Shown here: positions 8,877-16,050 of the stretch, piece by piece
Numbering within the stretch: the first letter of the stretch is position 1
How the letters are laid out: each line of letters begins with the position of its first letter
NCBI RefSeq assembly: GCF_035751725.1
Contig: NZ_CP142104.1
Span: 5,394,001-5,458,000 of the forward strand
Length of the DNA: 64,000 nt
Direction of reading: 5' to 3'
DNA from: Pseudomonas frederiksbergensis
GTDB taxonomy: Bacteria; Pseudomonadota; Gammaproteobacteria; Pseudomonadales; Pseudomonadaceae
Notes under the pieces: generated by a model
What the model was told of the DNA's origin: nothing
The model's input: the letters and a program-made list of their open reading frames with translations, nothing else
Database searches by the model: none
Program-made: the position numbers and the translations under genes

Positions 8877-8922
8877 ACTCATAATCCTTTGGTCCACGGT
8901 TCGAGTCCGTGTGGGCCCACCA
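8877..8922 (+). other. Island attachment site: 3' fragment of tRNA-Met (CAU)
   Basis: The stretch beginning ACTCATAATCC and ending GGGCCCACCA matches the anticodon loop (CAT within CTCATAA), variable loop, T arm (GGTTCGAGTCC) and acceptor end of an elongator tRNA-Met. The D arm and 5' acceptor half are missing: the preceding bases have no TAGCTCAG-type sequence. A lone 3' tRNA end followed by a tRNA-type terminator is what an integrative element leaves at its distal border when it integrates into a tRNA gene. The DNA left of here is island-like and the DNA to the right is core-like, which agrees. Confidence 0.85.
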
Positions 8923-8926
8923 AATT

Positions 8927-8951
8927 GAAAGCCGCGCATTGCGCGGCTTTC
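8927..8951 (+). terminator. Rho-independent terminator after the tRNA-Met border
   Basis: A perfect 11-bp stem (GAAAGCCGCGC / GCGCGGCTTTC) with a 3-base loop lies five bases after the CCA end of the tRNA fragment. In the uninterrupted chromosome it would terminate the tRNA transcript. Confidence 0.8.
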
Positions 8952-8983
8952 GTCGTTTCCGGGGGCACAAGGTTATAGGTGGT

Positions 8984-9457
8984 TCACTTGATGCCAAGTG
9001 GCCGATCCAGCGACACCGCACCACCGCCACGGGCGGCGATGAGCAATAGCAAGCCTGCCCAGGAAAGATGGGTTGGCCAGGCATCAGGGTAGACAAACAC
9101 TTGGATTACCAAAGTCATGCCCAGTAATGCCAATGCGGACAACCGCGAGAACAGGCCAAGCACCAGTAGTAATGGAAAAAGATGCTCACTGTAGGTTGCC
9201 AGATGCGCGGCCAGTTCCGGCGTGATTAACGGCAACGAGTATTCCGTGCGAAACAACTCATAGGTACTGGGCGTGACCGTCAAAAAGCCACTGACTTTGG
9301 TCCGTCCCGACATCAGGAAAATGGCCGCAATGGCTAGACGGGCAACCAGCACCAACAGCGAATCACCCACTATCAAGCCAAGTCGGTCTGCAATGCGGTT
9401 CCAGATACTTCTCAAGGATTGGTCGGCTGTGGACGAAGTTTTTCGTATCGCGTCCAT
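8984..9457 (-). CDS. DoxX family membrane protein
   Basis: This 157-residue protein has four hydrophobic helices: [49 protein letters not shown] and a last helix near [16 protein letters not shown], with the short loop GRTKVSGF after the first. This is the DoxX (PF07681) layout. The start at 9457 follows GGAG at normal spacing. It is the last gene after bufA1-bufB-bufC, and DoxX proteins commonly accompany DUF2282/DUF692 operons. Its role there is not known; a link to quinone or thiol redox at the inner membrane is a guess from the wider family. Confidence 0.85.
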   Translation of the reverse strand: MDAIRKTSSTADQSLRSIWNRIADRLGLIVGDSLLVLVARLAIAAIFLMSGRTKVSGFLTVTPSTYELFRTEYSLPLITPELAAHLATYSEHLFPLLLVLGLFSRLSALALLGMTLVIQVFVYPDAWPTHLSWAGLLLLIAARGGGAVSLDRPLGIK

Positions 9458-9483
9458 GATGGGCTCCGCTGGGCAAGTGGGTG

Positions 9484-10239
9484 TTATGGGATGCTTACAG
9501 AGGCGAACGCGTCGGCTCTGAACAAGCGGGCAATGAGTTCTGAAAAATCCAGGTCAGGCTGAACTTCAAGGGCCTTTTCTGCGGCCTGTCCAAGCGGTAG
9601 GTGTGCCGCGCAGGCATCCAGGAACCTACAATCCGCGACACTGGCGGCTTGCCAACACACTTGGGCTTGCTTGCGCGTCAGAAGCGCTCCTTCGCCGCGC
9701 CAGTCGAGTTCATCGGGTATGCCCCGCTCTTCCCGATTGAAACGCCAGAGGGTATAGGCAGGGTTGTCCGGGAACCACGCCCAACGGCAAGCGGCCTTCG
9801 GTGTGAGTCGGCTGAGAGCCAAGTCCGCTGGGGATAGATTCGCAAGTTCGCTGGGATCGACGTCGGGCTCATCCGCCGCGCAATGGACCTGGGTCCAAAG
9901 CAGATCCAGGCGGGCGACATCGCCCAGATAAGGTAACTCTCGCGCATGTTCAAAAGCATTGAGAAAGTCCGGGAAGCCCGCTCCGTATTGCAGCAATCGG
10001 GAATCCGTCGGGGGCGACTGCCGGACATGGACAGTCCCGGCAGCCTTGATCCACTCGGTACCAACCAAGCGCTCGACGGTGGGAAAGTTTGCAACTAATG
10101 CGTCCACCGATCCTTTCAACACCGTATTGCGGTACACCAAAAAACCGGGCTGTTCGATCAGCGTCGTCATTTCCGTCGAATTACGTTCATATAACGCATC
10201 GATGAATGCATCCTGGAAACCTGCCAGCGAGGTGTTCAT
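9484..10239 (-). CDS. bufC: BufC/HvfC family peptide-modification partner (DUF2063)
   Basis: The 251-residue protein opens with the DUF2063 N-terminal helical domain ([15 protein letters not shown] and [23 protein letters not shown]), the family now called HvfC/BufC. It is thought to present the precursor peptide to the DUF692 enzyme. The start (ATG 10239) overlaps the stop of bufB by four bases, so the two are translationally coupled, fitting a complex. No signal peptide or membrane helix is visible, consistent with a cytosolic maturation step before export of the peptide. Confidence 0.85.
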   Translation of the reverse strand: MNTSLAGFQDAFIDALYERNSTEMTTLIEQPGFLVYRNTVLKGSVDALVANFPTVERLVGTEWIKAAGTVHVRQSPPTDSRLLQYGAGFPDFLNAFEHARELPYLGDVARLDLLWTQVHCAADEPDVDPSELANLSPADLALSRLTPKAACRWAWFPDNPAYTLWRFNREERGIPDELDWRGEGALLTRKQAQVCWQAASVADCRFLDACAAHLPLGQAAEKALEVQPDLDFSELIARLFRADAFASVSIP

Positions 10240-11090
10240 ATCGTCACTTCCGATACTCGCCGGTTCCCAATGTTCAATAACATCTGCGCCCTGGCTCGTT
10301 CAGCCAGCAAGACATCGAACCCAGGGATGTTGTCGTCGCGCTCGATCAGGGTCGGACGCATCCCGATCCGTTCGATAACGCGTCGATACAACTGCCAGAC
10401 ATCTTCAGCGATGGGGGCATCGTGCGTGTCTATCAGCAATTGCGTGTTTCCCGGGTCCACCGCGTGGCCTGCCAGATGGATTTCCATGATCGCCTCGGCC
10501 GGGAAGGCATCCAGATAACTCGACGCATCAAAGCCCAAGTTATGCGCGCTGATATGGACGTTATTGATATCCAGCAGCAACCCGCAGCCAGTCCTTATGC
10601 TCAGTTCGGTCAAGAACTCTATTTCGCTGAATTCATGCCCCGGCAAGCTCAGATAGTGAGTGGGGTTTTCAATGGCGATCGAACGTCCAAGGGCTTCTTG
10701 TGTTCGTTGGATATTGCTTGCGATGCGCTGTAACGCCTCGACTGTACGAGGAAATGGCAGCAAGTCGGGATGATATTGGCCACGCCATGCAGACCAGGCC
10801 AGATGTTCGGAAATCAGTGCAGGCTGTATCCGGTCGACCAATGCCTTGAAGCGCTTCAGATGGCTTTCGTCCGGTGGGCAATCGGCAGCCAGAGAGAGTG
10901 AAACACCGTGCAGCGACAACGGGTGTTGGCTACCAATTGCCTCAAGCCACGCGAGACGGGGGCCACCTTCTACCATGTAGTTTTCCGGATGAACTTCGAA
11001 CCAGAGCCCCTCGGCAGCGCAATCAAACGCATCAGGGTAATGGTTCGGTTTCAGGCCAAGTCCGGCCCCCATCTGGAATACAGTTTTCAT
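10236..11090 (-). CDS. bufB: BufB, DUF692 multinuclear iron (MNIO) peptide-modifying enzyme
   Basis: The 284-residue protein is a DUF692 family member with the TIM-barrel metal ligands of MNIO enzymes. Visible segments are GLGLKPNHY near the N-terminus, [55 protein letters not shown] and LIERDDNIP. Relatives (MbnB, TglH, ChrH) oxidise cysteines of precursor peptides; the bufferin enzyme converts cysteines of BufA to copper-binding groups. The reading frame extends further upstream, but the start at 11090 is chosen because it begins the conserved fold and is preceded by AAGGGG. It lies directly after bufA1 and overlaps bufC. Confidence 0.9.
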   Translation of the reverse strand: MKTVFQMGAGLGLKPNHYPDAFDCAAEGLWFEVHPENYMVEGGPRLAWLEAIGSQHPLSLHGVSLSLAADCPPDESHLKRFKALVDRIQPALISEHLAWSAWRGQYHPDLLPFPRTVEALQRIASNIQRTQEALGRSIAIENPTHYLSLPGHEFSEIEFLTELSIRTGCGLLLDINNVHISAHNLGFDASSYLDAFPAEAIMEIHLAGHAVDPGNTQLLIDTHDAPIAEDVWQLYRRVIERIGMRPTLIERDDNIPGFDVLLAERARAQMLLNIGNRRVSEVTI

Positions 11091-11116
11091 GGTCGGTGAG
11101 CCCCTTGGTATTGCGA

Positions 11117-11389
11117 TTACATAGGTGTTAGAGAGCCCATGCCTTTCGGTGTCTTGATGGAGGTGCACGTACCGGCAGGAACGTTTTTCCAGGCATTTGC
11201 CTGATAATCCGTCTTCGAGGTGCCAGCACAGGTAGTGCCTGCGCCCGCTTTGCAATCGTTCTTTCCAGCAAGGGAAACGCCGTAGCATTTCTCCATGGCG
11301 CCTGCCGCTGCAGGCGTTTCGGCGGCGATGGCACCGGCGGCGAACGACGAGAAGGCAATGGCGAGGGTGGCAAGTTTCAGGTTGTTCAT
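11117..11389 (-). CDS. bufA1: BufA1-type bufferin precursor (DUF2282)
   Basis: The 90-residue protein has an N-terminal signal peptide ([17 protein letters not shown], cleavage likely before AE). The mature region of about 68 residues carries exactly four cysteines: [20 protein letters not shown] and AGTCTSI. That is the conserved four-Cys core of DUF2282, the substrate of the BufB enzyme. Such peptides are exported to the periplasm and bind copper. The start at 11389 follows GGAGAG at 7 bases; a longer frame upstream is not needed. It is the first gene of the operon bufA1-bufB-bufC-doxX, about 70 nt downstream of an exact SigF-type promoter. Confidence 0.9.
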   Translation of the reverse strand: MNNLKLATLAIAFSSFAAGAIAAETPAAAGAMEKCYGVSLAGKNDCKAGAGTTCAGTSKTDYQANAWKNVPAGTCTSIKTPKGMGSLTPM

Positions 11390-11459
11390 GATTCTCTCCA
11401 GAAGATGGGTTGGTCGCCTCATCAGTGCTGGGGCACTGTGTTTGCGATCCAACAAGTAG

Positions 11460-11485
11460 TTCGATGTCGTTCCGGATTCGGTTAC
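11460..11485 (-). promoter_or_regulatory. SigF-type ECF promoter of the buf operon
   Basis: On the minus strand GTAACC (11485-11480) is followed after exactly 16 bases by CGAACT (11463-11458). GTAACC-N16-CGAA is, from memory, the motif reported for the Caulobacter crescentus SigF regulon, which includes DUF2282/DUF692 genes. It lies about 70 bases upstream of the bufA1 start, the right place for its promoter. Confidence 0.8.
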
Positions 11486-11602
11486 AGCGACCGCAAAATA
11501 TTTCTCAGGCCAGCAAACATAATTGCCTGTTACCTTACGGCGGGAAGTCGGATGTAAGATTCGCTGCCGCCAGCAGCAGGAACGAGATATTTTCCCTTTC
11601 GT

Positions 11603-11628
11603 GTAACCAGAGCGAACGATGGAACGAA
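11603..11628 (+). promoter_or_regulatory. SigF-type ECF promoter facing the sigma gene
   Basis: On the plus strand GTAACC (11603-11608) is followed after exactly 16 bases by CGAACT (11625-11630), identical in both boxes and spacing to the promoter of the buf operon. It would make the sigma gene autoregulated. The motif straddles ATG 11619, so that codon cannot lie on a transcript begun here. Confidence 0.7.
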
Positions 11629-12191
11629 CTACGGATAACGATGCTTTGCGCAGCCGAGAACTCCACCTTCAGTCCTTGTTTCTCTCAGGCCTGGATGGAG
11701 ACGAACGGGCTTATCGCACGTTTTTATCCGAGCTAAGCGGTCATCTTCGCGGTTTTCTACGCTCGAGGCTTCAACAGCGCCCCGGTGAAATCGAGGATTT
11801 GCTGCAAGAGGTTTTACTGGCCGTTCATAATGCGCGCCAGACTTACCAGGCAGATCAACCGCTGACGGCATGGGTCTTTGCCATTGCGCGCTACAAACTC
11901 ATCGACTTTTTCCGTGGGAGGTCACGCCATGACGTGTTCAACGACTCCCTCGACGATGCGGCAGAGCTGTTTGCCGAGCCACATCTTGAACCTGCGCAGG
12001 CCAGTCGCGACCTGGGCAAGTTGCTTGAGCAACTGCCTGAACGCCAACGTCTACCTATCGTACGCGTGAAACTGGAAGGGCTGTCTGTTACTGAAGCCGC
12101 TCAAACGACGGGCTTATCCGAGTCTGCGGTGAAGATCGGGATACACCGAGGGCTTAAAGCCCTGGCGTTGAGAGTGAGAGGTACACCATGA
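11619..12191 (+). CDS. ECF sigma factor (SigF-like) controlling the bufferin genes
   Basis: The 190-residue protein has sigma region 2 ([14 protein letters not shown], then [19 protein letters not shown]) and region 4 with its helix-turn-helix ([20 protein letters not shown]), and no extra domains. The overlap with the next gene (ATGA) couples it to an NrsF-type anti-sigma factor, the arrangement of Caulobacter sigF-nrsF, which responds to heavy metals. ATG 11619 lies inside an exact SigF-type promoter. If that promoter is real, translation starts later: in-frame TTG codons are at 11646 and 11676, the latter just before the first region 2 helix. An upstream promoter would remove the conflict. 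Confidence 0.9.
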   Translation: MERTTDNDALRSRELHLQSLFLSGLDGDERAYRTFLSELSGHLRGFLRSRLQQRPGEIEDLLQEVLLAVHNARQTYQADQPLTAWVFAIARYKLIDFFRGRSRHDVFNDSLDDAAELFAEPHLEPAQASRDLGKLLEQLPERQRLPIVRVKLEGLSVTEAAQTTGLSESAVKIGIHRGLKALALRVRGTP

Positions 12192-12829
12192 AGACTGACG
12201 ATTTGATTTCCCTGCTCGCCGCAGGTGTTGCCCCGGTCGATCGCAGGGCGCCCGCCAAGCGATTCAGCATCGCGGTTCTAGCCGGCCTTCTGGGCGCCAT
12301 TTTGCTAATGGTCACATTAAAGGGCGTGCGGCCAGACTTGGGCGAGGTCATGGCGACACCGATTTTCTGGGCCAAGATCGCATTTCCCCTCTGCCTGATG
12401 ATCGGCGCGCTGGGCATGGTCATGAGGCTGGCTAGACCAGGAGCAACCTCAGGGCCCGGCAAGATCCTGATTGTCGCCGCTGTCACGGCGGTGTGGGTCG
12501 GCGCTGTCTATGTACTCATGGCGACCGCACCTGATAATCGCGTTGCGATCATTCTGGGCAATACCTGGCGGGTATGCGCGCTCAATATTGCCTTGTTGTC
12601 GATTCCGGGATTTGTCGCGGTGTTCTGGGCGCTACGCGGTCTCGCCCCTACCAACCTGACACTTTCAGGCGCCTGCGGCGGACTGCTGGCCGGCTCGATG
12701 GCGACGATTGCCTACTCCTTTCATTGCCCCGAGATGCAGGTCACATTTTGGGCAGTGTGGTATTTGTTGGGCATGCTGGTCCCGACGATACTGGGCGCCC
12801 TGCTCGGTCGACGCTGGCTGCGCTGGTAG
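12188..12829 (+). CDS. NrsF-type anti-sigma factor, DUF1109 membrane protein
   Basis: The 213-residue protein has six predicted transmembrane helices after a short cytosolic N-terminus (TDDLISLLAAGVAPVDRR) that would hold the sigma factor. Cysteines C130 (WRVCALN) and C180 (SFHCPEM) match in position the two conserved cysteines reported for Caulobacter NrsF (131 and 181 as I recall), which are needed for metal sensing. The gene overlaps the ECF sigma gene by four bases. The expected function is to keep the sigma factor inactive until metal or oxidative stress modifies the cysteines, then release it to transcribe the bufferin operon. Confidence 0.88.
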   Translation: MKTDDLISLLAAGVAPVDRRAPAKRFSIAVLAGLLGAILLMVTLKGVRPDLGEVMATPIFWAKIAFPLCLMIGALGMVMRLARPGATSGPGKILIVAAVTAVWVGAVYVLMATAPDNRVAIILGNTWRVCALNIALLSIPGFVAVFWALRGLAPTNLTLSGACGGLLAGSMATIAYSFHCPEMQVTFWAVWYLLGMLVPTILGALLGRRWLRW

Positions 12830-12932
12830 CGGCCCCTTCAGTTTTCCCTCGGGACCCCAGGGCTACGAAGCCACGCATTCAAGTCACCAAATTTCACAGT
12901 GTCGACTTACCTACGATAAAGAATCTCCTCCC

Positions 12933-15374
12933 ATCGAGACCTCCATCATCGCCAGCACCAGCCTGCCCCGACTGTTCCTCCAACTCTTCTGGCAACTCGG
13001 CATCCTGCTGGTGCCGGCCTTTTTCGTGACCATCCTGCCGCCGCCGCTGGCCTTGCTGGCGGTCGTATTGCTCGGTTTGCTGATGGGGCTTGCCGCACGG
13101 CTGGGTTTTCTGGCGATGGGCCGAGGCGTTGCCCGGCTGACCGTCGGTGCCGTGTTTGGCCTTGGATTCAGCCTGGGCCGGGCGTTACCCGAGTGGTGGG
13201 GCATTCTCGTGGCAATCATCGGCATTGTTGCCGGGCTTGCCTGCGTCAGCACGTGGGAGCGGCGCCTTGGGCTGGCGCCGGTTTCCAGCAAAGGGCCAAG
13301 CGCCTGGGGTGGAAGCGAGACGCTATTGACCCCTGAAGGCGAGCCGATTCGCTTGTTCAACCACAGCGAAATCGCCATGGGCGGTCCCGTTTATTGCGAT
13401 TACCTGTTTCCCGACGGTGTGCTTCTGCAAGGGCTTGGTTCCTCAGCGGTGTTTTCCAGCGACGGGCGATACCTTGCCGCGCCAGTGCCGTCTCGGCAGG
13501 AGTGGGGCTTGGTCATCCTCGATCGTCAGCAGCGCAAGGTTTACCGTTGCGCTGAAAGCGAGTTCTGGGAACTGGACGCGTTCAATCCTGACGAATTAAT
13601 CGGCCGTTACAGCCCGCTGGTGGACAACAGCGCTCGCCAGGCGCGGCTGGAGGATCTGCTGCAAACCGCAGAGGTTGTCGACCTGATCCCCGTCGCGGAT
13701 CTTTGGCTGGAGCCCGGCTGGCACCCGGATAATTTCCAGCACACCTTCGAGCGACCGTCCGCAGATGGTCGACAACGCCTGGTTGGCAACATCGTCTTGC
13801 CGGCGACGTTCCGCGATTTGGCCCAACCCCTGGAGCCACTGCATTCGCCACGTTATTCAATCAGCATCAACGGACAACCGTCCGGGCTTCTGATGGCCGC
13901 CGATGCGCCGTTGGTGTGGAGCAGCGATCACCGTGCCCTGGTGTGCCTGGCCGAGGAACAGGCCAACGCTGCCCAGGGCGAACGGTATTGGTCGTGGCGA
14001 TTGGATGACGGCTGGCGCGCCCTGCCCTCGCCTTGGATCAAGAGCACCTCCGAGCCGTCCTTTTATTGGCACCAGTTGCTCAAGCTTGATGCAGGCCAGG
14101 TACATATCGAGTCGTACCTCGACTATCCGCGACCGGGTTGCGGCCGATATGGCTACCGCCTGGACAGTATCCACGGCGATACCGAGACGCAGACAAGCCA
14201 TGACGCCCGAGGCCGGATCGAGGTTGGCGAGTTCAAGCTGACCCGCACGGCCATCGTGATGCCATTGGACAGCCAGGGCCGTCGGGGTGACTCGCACATC
14301 GAGACGCAGCCGCTGCAGGACGGCGTCTGCGGGCTCCTGACCTGGCTGGGCGACAACGCCGAAGGACTTGGCGGTTATCGCTGCCAGATCGGTGACTGGC
14401 TCCTGCCGGGGCGCTGGCTATTGGATCATCGCGTCTCGGACTGCGGACGCTACCTGGCGTTGCTGCCCTTCGCAGGCTCGACGACCGTCGCAACCCATGC
14501 AGTAATTGCACACGTGCAGGAGCAACGCCTGCTGGAAGGGCCTGCCATGTGGGTCGCACGGATACTGGATTTTCGGGACGGCCGGTTGAGCCTTGCGGTG
14601 GTTGAAGGTCGTCTCGACAATGACCTGCAAAGCAGCCCGCTACAGCGTTTCAACGTCGCGGCTCCAGAGGTCGGCAGGGACGCGTCTTTCTGTGGTCCCG
14701 ATGAGCAATCCCGACTGTTCTACAACACGGTGCAGTTGCAGCCGGCGGACTCACAACTAAGCATCGTCCCCCCATGGCGCTTGGTGGACAGGCCGCAAGC
14801 GGCGACCGCCGATGGCGACTTCATCCAACCCGCACCGAATGACCAGGACGCCGCCTGGCTGTTCGGCAGCGAGACCGAATACGCCGACAGCTGGGTGCGG
14901 GCCGGTACGCCTCGGCTCGGCGGGCACTTGCTCACTGCTTCGGGCTGCGCCTTGGTCGATCTGGCGCCTTCGATGATCTGGTCAAAGGATGGCCGCTACC
15001 TGGCCTTGACCTGCATGGCAACCGACGTGACAGAACTGAGCGGTCGCTACCGGGGTTGGCAACTGCTGCTGCTCGACGTCCAGGCGCACACGCTGCGGAT
15101 ACACCCACGATGGCTGGGCAATCGGCCCGAGTTCGAGGGTTTCGATGAAGGAAAGCTGCGGGTGCGGTGTTTCGAGCACGACTGGGAAACCGAAGGTGAT
15201 GAGGATAAAGGCACGGCGCAGTCGTTCTTACTGGAGGATTTGCTGCAACTGCCCACTGAACAGCTGATGGGCGAGGACGGCCTCTGGCTCAGGCCTTTGC
15301 AAGCGCACTTGGCCCCAGCCTGGCGAGCGCTGGCCTTGCCCGCCATCAGCTACTTCGCACGCCGAAGCCTGTAA
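12933..15374 (+). CDS. Large membrane-anchored protein of unknown function
   Basis: After an N-terminal membrane region of about three helices (FFVTILPPPLALLAVVLLGLL, then LTVGAVFGLGFSLG and WWGILVAIIGIVAGLACVS) comes a soluble region of roughly 700 residues. It looks like beta-propeller repeats: SSAVFSSDGRYLAAPVPS early and PSMIWSKDGRYLALTCMA late are clearly related, with SDCGRYLALLPF between them. The start is a problem. Between TTG 12708, which would overlap the anti-sigma gene by 122 bases, and GTG 13011, inside the first helix, there is no ATG, GTG or TTG in frame. I place the start at ATC 12933 only provisionally. No function is known to me. Confidence 0.65.
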   Translation: METSIIASTSLPRLFLQLFWQLGILLVPAFFVTILPPPLALLAVVLLGLLMGLAARLGFLAMGRGVARLTVGAVFGLGFSLGRALPEWWGILVAIIGIVAGLACVSTWERRLGLAPVSSKGPSAWGGSETLLTPEGEPIRLFNHSEIAMGGPVYCDYLFPDGVLLQGLGSSAVFSSDGRYLAAPVPSRQEWGLVILDRQQRKVYRCAESEFWELDAFNPDELIGRYSPLVDNSARQARLEDLLQTAEVVDLIPVADLWLEPGWHPDNFQHTFERPSADGRQRLVGNIVLPATFRDLAQPLEPLHSPRYSISINGQPSGLLMAADAPLVWSSDHRALVCLAEEQANAAQGERYWSWRLDDGWRALPSPWIKSTSEPSFYWHQLLKLDAGQVHIESYLDYPRPGCGRYGYRLDSIHGDTETQTSHDARGRIEVGEFKLTRTAIVMPLDSQGRRGDSHIETQPLQDGVCGLLTWLGDNAEGLGGYRCQIGDWLLPGRWLLDHRVSDCGRYLALLPFAGSTTVATHAVIAHVQEQRLLEGPAMWVARILDFRDGRLSLAVVEGRLDNDLQSSPLQRFNVAAPEVGRDASFCGPDEQSRLFYNTVQLQPADSQLSIVPPWRLVDRPQAATADGDFIQPAPNDQDAAWLFGSETEYADSWVRAGTPRLGGHLLTASGCALVDLAPSMIWSKDGRYLALTCMATDVTELSGRYRGWQLLLLDVQAHTLRIHPRWLGNRPEFEGFDEGKLRVRCFEHDWETEGDEDKGTAQSFLLEDLLQLPTEQLMGEDGLWLRPLQAHLAPAWRALALPAISYFARRSL

Positions 15375-15388
15375 GATGCCCGCCATTG

Positions 15389-15871
15389 ATGCCTGCGCCG
15401 GAGCTGACCTTGACTGATACTCGCCCTCCCGTCCTCGACGAAATCGATCGCCAACTGATTGCGGCGTTGCAAATCAACGCCCGGGAAAGTGTCGCCATGC
15501 TTGCCCGACAATTGGGCATAGCCCGCACTACGGTGACGTCGCGCCTGGCTCGCCTGGAAAAATCCAAGGTGATTACCGGGTACGGCGTGCGTCTCGGGCA
15601 GCGGGTTATCGACGGCGGCTTGCAGGCTTACGTCGGAATCAAGGTCCAGCCACGCTCGGGGAAAGACGTATTGCGACGCTTGAGTACGATGGCCCAGGTC
15701 CAGCAGTTGTGCGCGGTCAGCGGCGAATTCGACTATGTCGCCTGGCTGCGCACGGATTCACCGGAGCAGCTGGATCAGTTGCTGGACCAGATCGGTAGTG
15801 TGGACGGCGTTGAGAAAACCACCACTTCGATCATCCTCAGCAGCAAAATCGACCGGGGACAGCCGGTCTAG
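15389..15871 (+). CDS. Lrp/AsnC family transcriptional regulator
   Basis: From ATG 15389 the protein has 160 residues. It has the N-terminal winged-helix DNA-binding domain (LDEIDRQLIAALQINARE, then MLARQLGIARTTVTSRL) and the C-terminal RAM/effector domain (AYVGIKVQPRSGKDVL, CAVSGEFDYVAWL, TTTSIILSS). TTG 15410, preceded by GGAG at 6 bases, is an equally good start and leaves the folded domain whole. The gene lies immediately upstream of davBA on the same strand, with a 180-bp gap that contains several CGTC/GACG motifs. It is therefore probably the amino-acid-responsive regulator of lysine catabolism. Confidence 0.9.
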   Translation: MPAPELTLTDTRPPVLDEIDRQLIAALQINARESVAMLARQLGIARTTVTSRLARLEKSKVITGYGVRLGQRVIDGGLQAYVGIKVQPRSGKDVLRRLSTMAQVQQLCAVSGEFDYVAWLRTDSPEQLDQLLDQIGSVDGVEKTTTSIILSSKIDRGQPV

Positions 15872-16050
15872 GATCGCTCAAAGCAAGAAGACCTCGTCAT
15901 AACGCTCGTCGGATAACAAGAAATGACGAAAAACCTCTCAAAACGACGACACATTGCGTCTTATTAACGTGTTTCACCCTCTCTAGAATGGCTGGCATCT
16001 TTCCTATACTCAGATGCGAACCCGCGTCGAGTCGCCCTTCAAGGTCAGCC

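Noticed and set aside
8818..9096. Minus-strand frame of 92 codons containing HTDSNRGPKDYELPG
   Set aside because: This well-known false peptide arises from reading a tRNA gene backwards; here it comes from the tRNA-Met fragment and terminator.
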